Below, piece after piece: positions 62,515-64,000 of a stretch of DNA of 64,000 nucleotides. The position numbers and the translations under genes are program-made. Below the pieces are notes generated by a model that searched no databases, was not told the DNA's origin, and worked only from the letters and a program-made list of their open reading frames with translations. Each line of letters starts with the position of its first letter. The first letter of the stretch is position 1. Source of the DNA: Hungatella hathewayi (GTDB taxonomy: Bacteria > Bacillota > Clostridia > Lachnospirales > Lachnospiraceae); assembly GCA_025149285.1 (NCBI GenBank), contig CP102274.1, positions 4,986,001-5,050,000 on the forward strand, given 5' to 3'.

Positions 62515-64000
62515 ATGCCCCGCATACGCAAAGACAAAACGGCACGCAGCTACGCAGAGCCGTTTTGGAAAATCGGGCTATACATTCGACTATCCAAAGA
62601 GGACGATAACGAGGACGAAAGCGAGAGTGTTATCAATCAAGAAAAGATACTCCGCGACTTTGTAGACAGCTATTTTGAGCCGGGTACTTTTGTCATTGTA
62701 GACGTGTTTGCCGACGACGGATTGACAGGCACAGACACAGCGCGACCAAACTTCAAACGGCTTGAGGGCTGCATTGTCCGTAAAGAAGTAAACTGCATGA
62801 TTATCAAATCCCTTGCACGCGGTTTCCGCAACCTTGCCGACCAGCAGAAGTTTCTGGAAGAGTTCATACCGATTAACGGCGCAAGGTTTATTTGCACAGG
62901 CACCCCATTTATTGATACCTACGCTAACCCCCATTCGGCAAGCGGGCTTGAAGTACCTATAAGGGGAATGTTCAATGAACAGTTTGCCGCCACCACTTCC
63001 GAAGAAATCCGCAAAACTTTCAAGATGAAACGGGAGCGCGGCGAGTTCATCGGTGCATTTGCCACCTATGGTTATAAAAAAGACCCGAACGACAAAAACA
63101 GCCTATTGGTAGATGAAGAAGCAGCGGAAGTTGTGAAAAGCATTTATCATTGGTTTGTGAATGAGGGGTACAGCAAAATGGGGATTGCCAAAAGGCTTAA
63201 TCAAATGGGAGAGCCTAACCCCGAAGCCTACAAAAAGAAAAAAGGATTGAAGTACAACAATCCTAATTCCGGCAAAAATGACGGGTTGTGGTCTGCCAGC
63301 ACGATTGCAAGGATATTGCAGAACGAAATCTATACGGGCGTAATGGTACAGGGCAGACACCGCGTTATCAGCTACAAAGTACACAAGCAGATCAGCGTCC
63401 CGGAAGATGAATGGTTTGTCGTCCCCAACACACACGAAGCGATCATTGACCGAGAAACATTCGAGAAAGCGCAAGCCCTACATAAGCGCGATACAAGAAC
63501 GGCACCGGGCAAACAGGAAGTCTATTTAATGTCCGGCTTTGTCCGTTGTGCGGACTGTCAAAAAGCCATGCGGCGAAAAACCGCCCGCAATATTGCCTAC
63601 TATTCTTGCCGCAGCTACACAGACAAAAAGATTTGCAGCAAACATTCTATCCGGCAGGATAAATTGGAAAACGCGGTTTTGGCAGCTTTGCAAATGCAAA
63701 TTGCCCTTGTAGATCAGCTTGCAGAAGAAATTGAACGTATCAACAACGCGCCTGTAATCAATAGGGAAAACAAACGGTTATCCTATTCATTGAAACAGGC
63801 AGAAAAGCAACTAAAACAGTACAATGACGCTTCCGACAGCTTGTACCTCGATTGGAAAAGCGGCGAAATCACAAAAGAGGAATACCGCCGCTTGAAAGGC
63901 AAGATTGCAGAACAGATACAGCAGCTTGAAGCGAATATCTCTTATCTGAAAGAGGAAATGCAAATCATGGCTGACGGTATCGGAGCCGACGACCCGTATC
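62515..64000 (+). CDS. Large serine recombinase (TndX/TnpX-like), C-terminus outside window
   Basis: Site-specific integrase that excises and inserts the element; 495 residues visible and still open. Resolvase domain with catalytic Ser27 in YIRLSKED and IIKSLARGFRN; recombinase domain from about 170 (GYSKMGIAKRLNQMG and GLWSASTIARILQNEIYTG); zinc ribbon with FVRCADCQKAMRR and CRSYTDKKIC; then a coiled coil (KQAEKQLKQYN and later LKEEM). AAAGGAGG lies five bases before the ATG. TndX/TnpX enzymes insert at GA dinucleotides, which would produce no long target duplication. The attachment site at the right lies outside this window. Confidence 0.93.
   Translation, partial: MPRIRKDKTARSYAEPFWKIGLYIRLSKEDDNEDESESVINQEKILRDFVDSYFEPGTFVIVDVFADDGLTGTDTARPNFKRLEGCIVRKEVNCMIIKSLARGFRNLADQQKFLEEFIPINGARFICTGTPFIDTYANPHSASGLEVPIRGMFNEQFAATTSEEIRKTFKMKRERGEFIGAFATYGYKKDPNDKNSLLVDEEAAEVVKSIYHWFVNEGYSKMGIAKRLNQMGEPNPEAYKKKKGLKYNNPNSGKNDGLWSASTIARILQNEIYTGVMVQGRHRVISYKVHKQISVPEDEWFVVPNTHEAIIDRETFEKAQALHKRDTRTAPGKQEVYLMSGFVRCADCQKAMRRKTARNIAYYSCRSYTDKKICSKHSIRQDKLENAVLAALQMQIALVDQLAEEIERINNAPVINRENKRLSYSLKQAEKQLKQYNDASDSLYLDWKSGEITKEEYRRLKGKIAEQIQQLEANISYLKEEMQIMADGIGADDPY

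Larger units (their letters stand above)
35598..64000 (+). mobile_element. Tn1549/CTn-type integrative conjugative element (right end outside window)
   Basis: Gene order follows the Tn1549/CTn group: initiator-like protein, PcfB, TcpA, Maff2, TrbL-like, PrgI, VirB4, NlpC/P60, DUF4315, DUF4366, TopB, Cys-rich VLP, ArdA fusion, TnpW, MOBP relaxase and MobC, cargo, sigma, HTH_16, DUF6870, large serine recombinase. Transfer functions appear complete if the intron in tcpA splices. The recombinase is still open at the window edge, so at least several hundred bases are missing. Insertion seems to be into the 3' part of a collagen-like gene. Base use is richer in G+C than the cargo at 59.0-60.6 kb. 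Confidence 0.88.

Overview
The window reads as a chromosomal segment of a Gram-positive, spore-forming gut Clostridia, most likely Lachnospiraceae (Enterocloster/Hungatella/Clostridium-like). The evidence is lipoprotein-type binding proteins, YesM/YesN two-component systems, strong AGGAGG ribosome sites, frequent TTG starts, a collagen-like spore-surface-type protein and a Tn1549/CTn-type conjugative element. The genus is inferred from gene style only. No rRNA, tRNA or CRISPR array was seen.

Bases 1-35597 are host chromosome. In order they hold: the end of a polar amino-acid ABC operon; two diguanylate cyclase genes, one broken by a frameshift; a carbohydrate locus (VOC protein, YesN/YesM pair, binding protein, two permeases, six-hairpin glycosidase) whose YesN regulator carries an in-frame amber codon; a YwaF-like membrane protein and a C_GCAxxG_C_C protein; a six-gene minus-strand operon (MgtC, PP2C-like phosphatase, iron/phosphonate-type ABC importer, 2H phosphoesterase); an AraC regulator; a MATE exporter behind a promoter and terminator-type leader that may be a guanidine-IV riboswitch; a second ABC locus with HpaI-type aldolase and aldo/keto reductase, next to its own YesN/YesM pair; a cell-wall amidase; and a collagen-like gene whose 3' end looks cut off.

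From about 35.6 kb to beyond the right edge lies an integrative conjugative element of the Tn1549/CTn group. It carries an initiator-like protein, PcfB, the TcpA/VirD4 coupling protein, Maff2, a TrbL/VirB6-like channel protein, PrgI, VirB4, an NlpC/P60 hydrolase, DUF4315 and DUF4366 proteins, TopB, a Cys-rich VLP protein, a giant antirestriction/metallopeptidase fusion, TnpW, a MOBP relaxase with MobC, an XRE regulator, a sigma factor with an HTH_16 protein, a DUF6870 protein and a large serine recombinase that runs off the window. Three less usual passengers sit in the transfer module: a 2.5 kb group II intron splitting the coupling-protein gene just after its P-loop, a radical SAM gene, and a DNA methylase.

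The most interesting part is the AT-rich cargo at 59.0-60.6 kb. A consensus promoter drives an eight-codon leader peptide, MLHSMRIR, which matches the start of the macrolide-stalled ErmD leader at six of eight positions and keeps its Arg-x-Arg arrest motif. Three nested hairpins follow, two of them terminator-like, then a small KTR zinc-ribbon protein and a divergent RlmN/Cfr-family radical SAM 23S rRNA methyltransferase. This looks like a drug-inducible, attenuated ribosome-protection cassette whose effector is not an Erm enzyme. Other leads are an inverted pair of oriT-like repeats, a cobalamin-riboswitch-like segment upstream of the recombinase, and a possible internal start that would release ArdA from the giant fusion.
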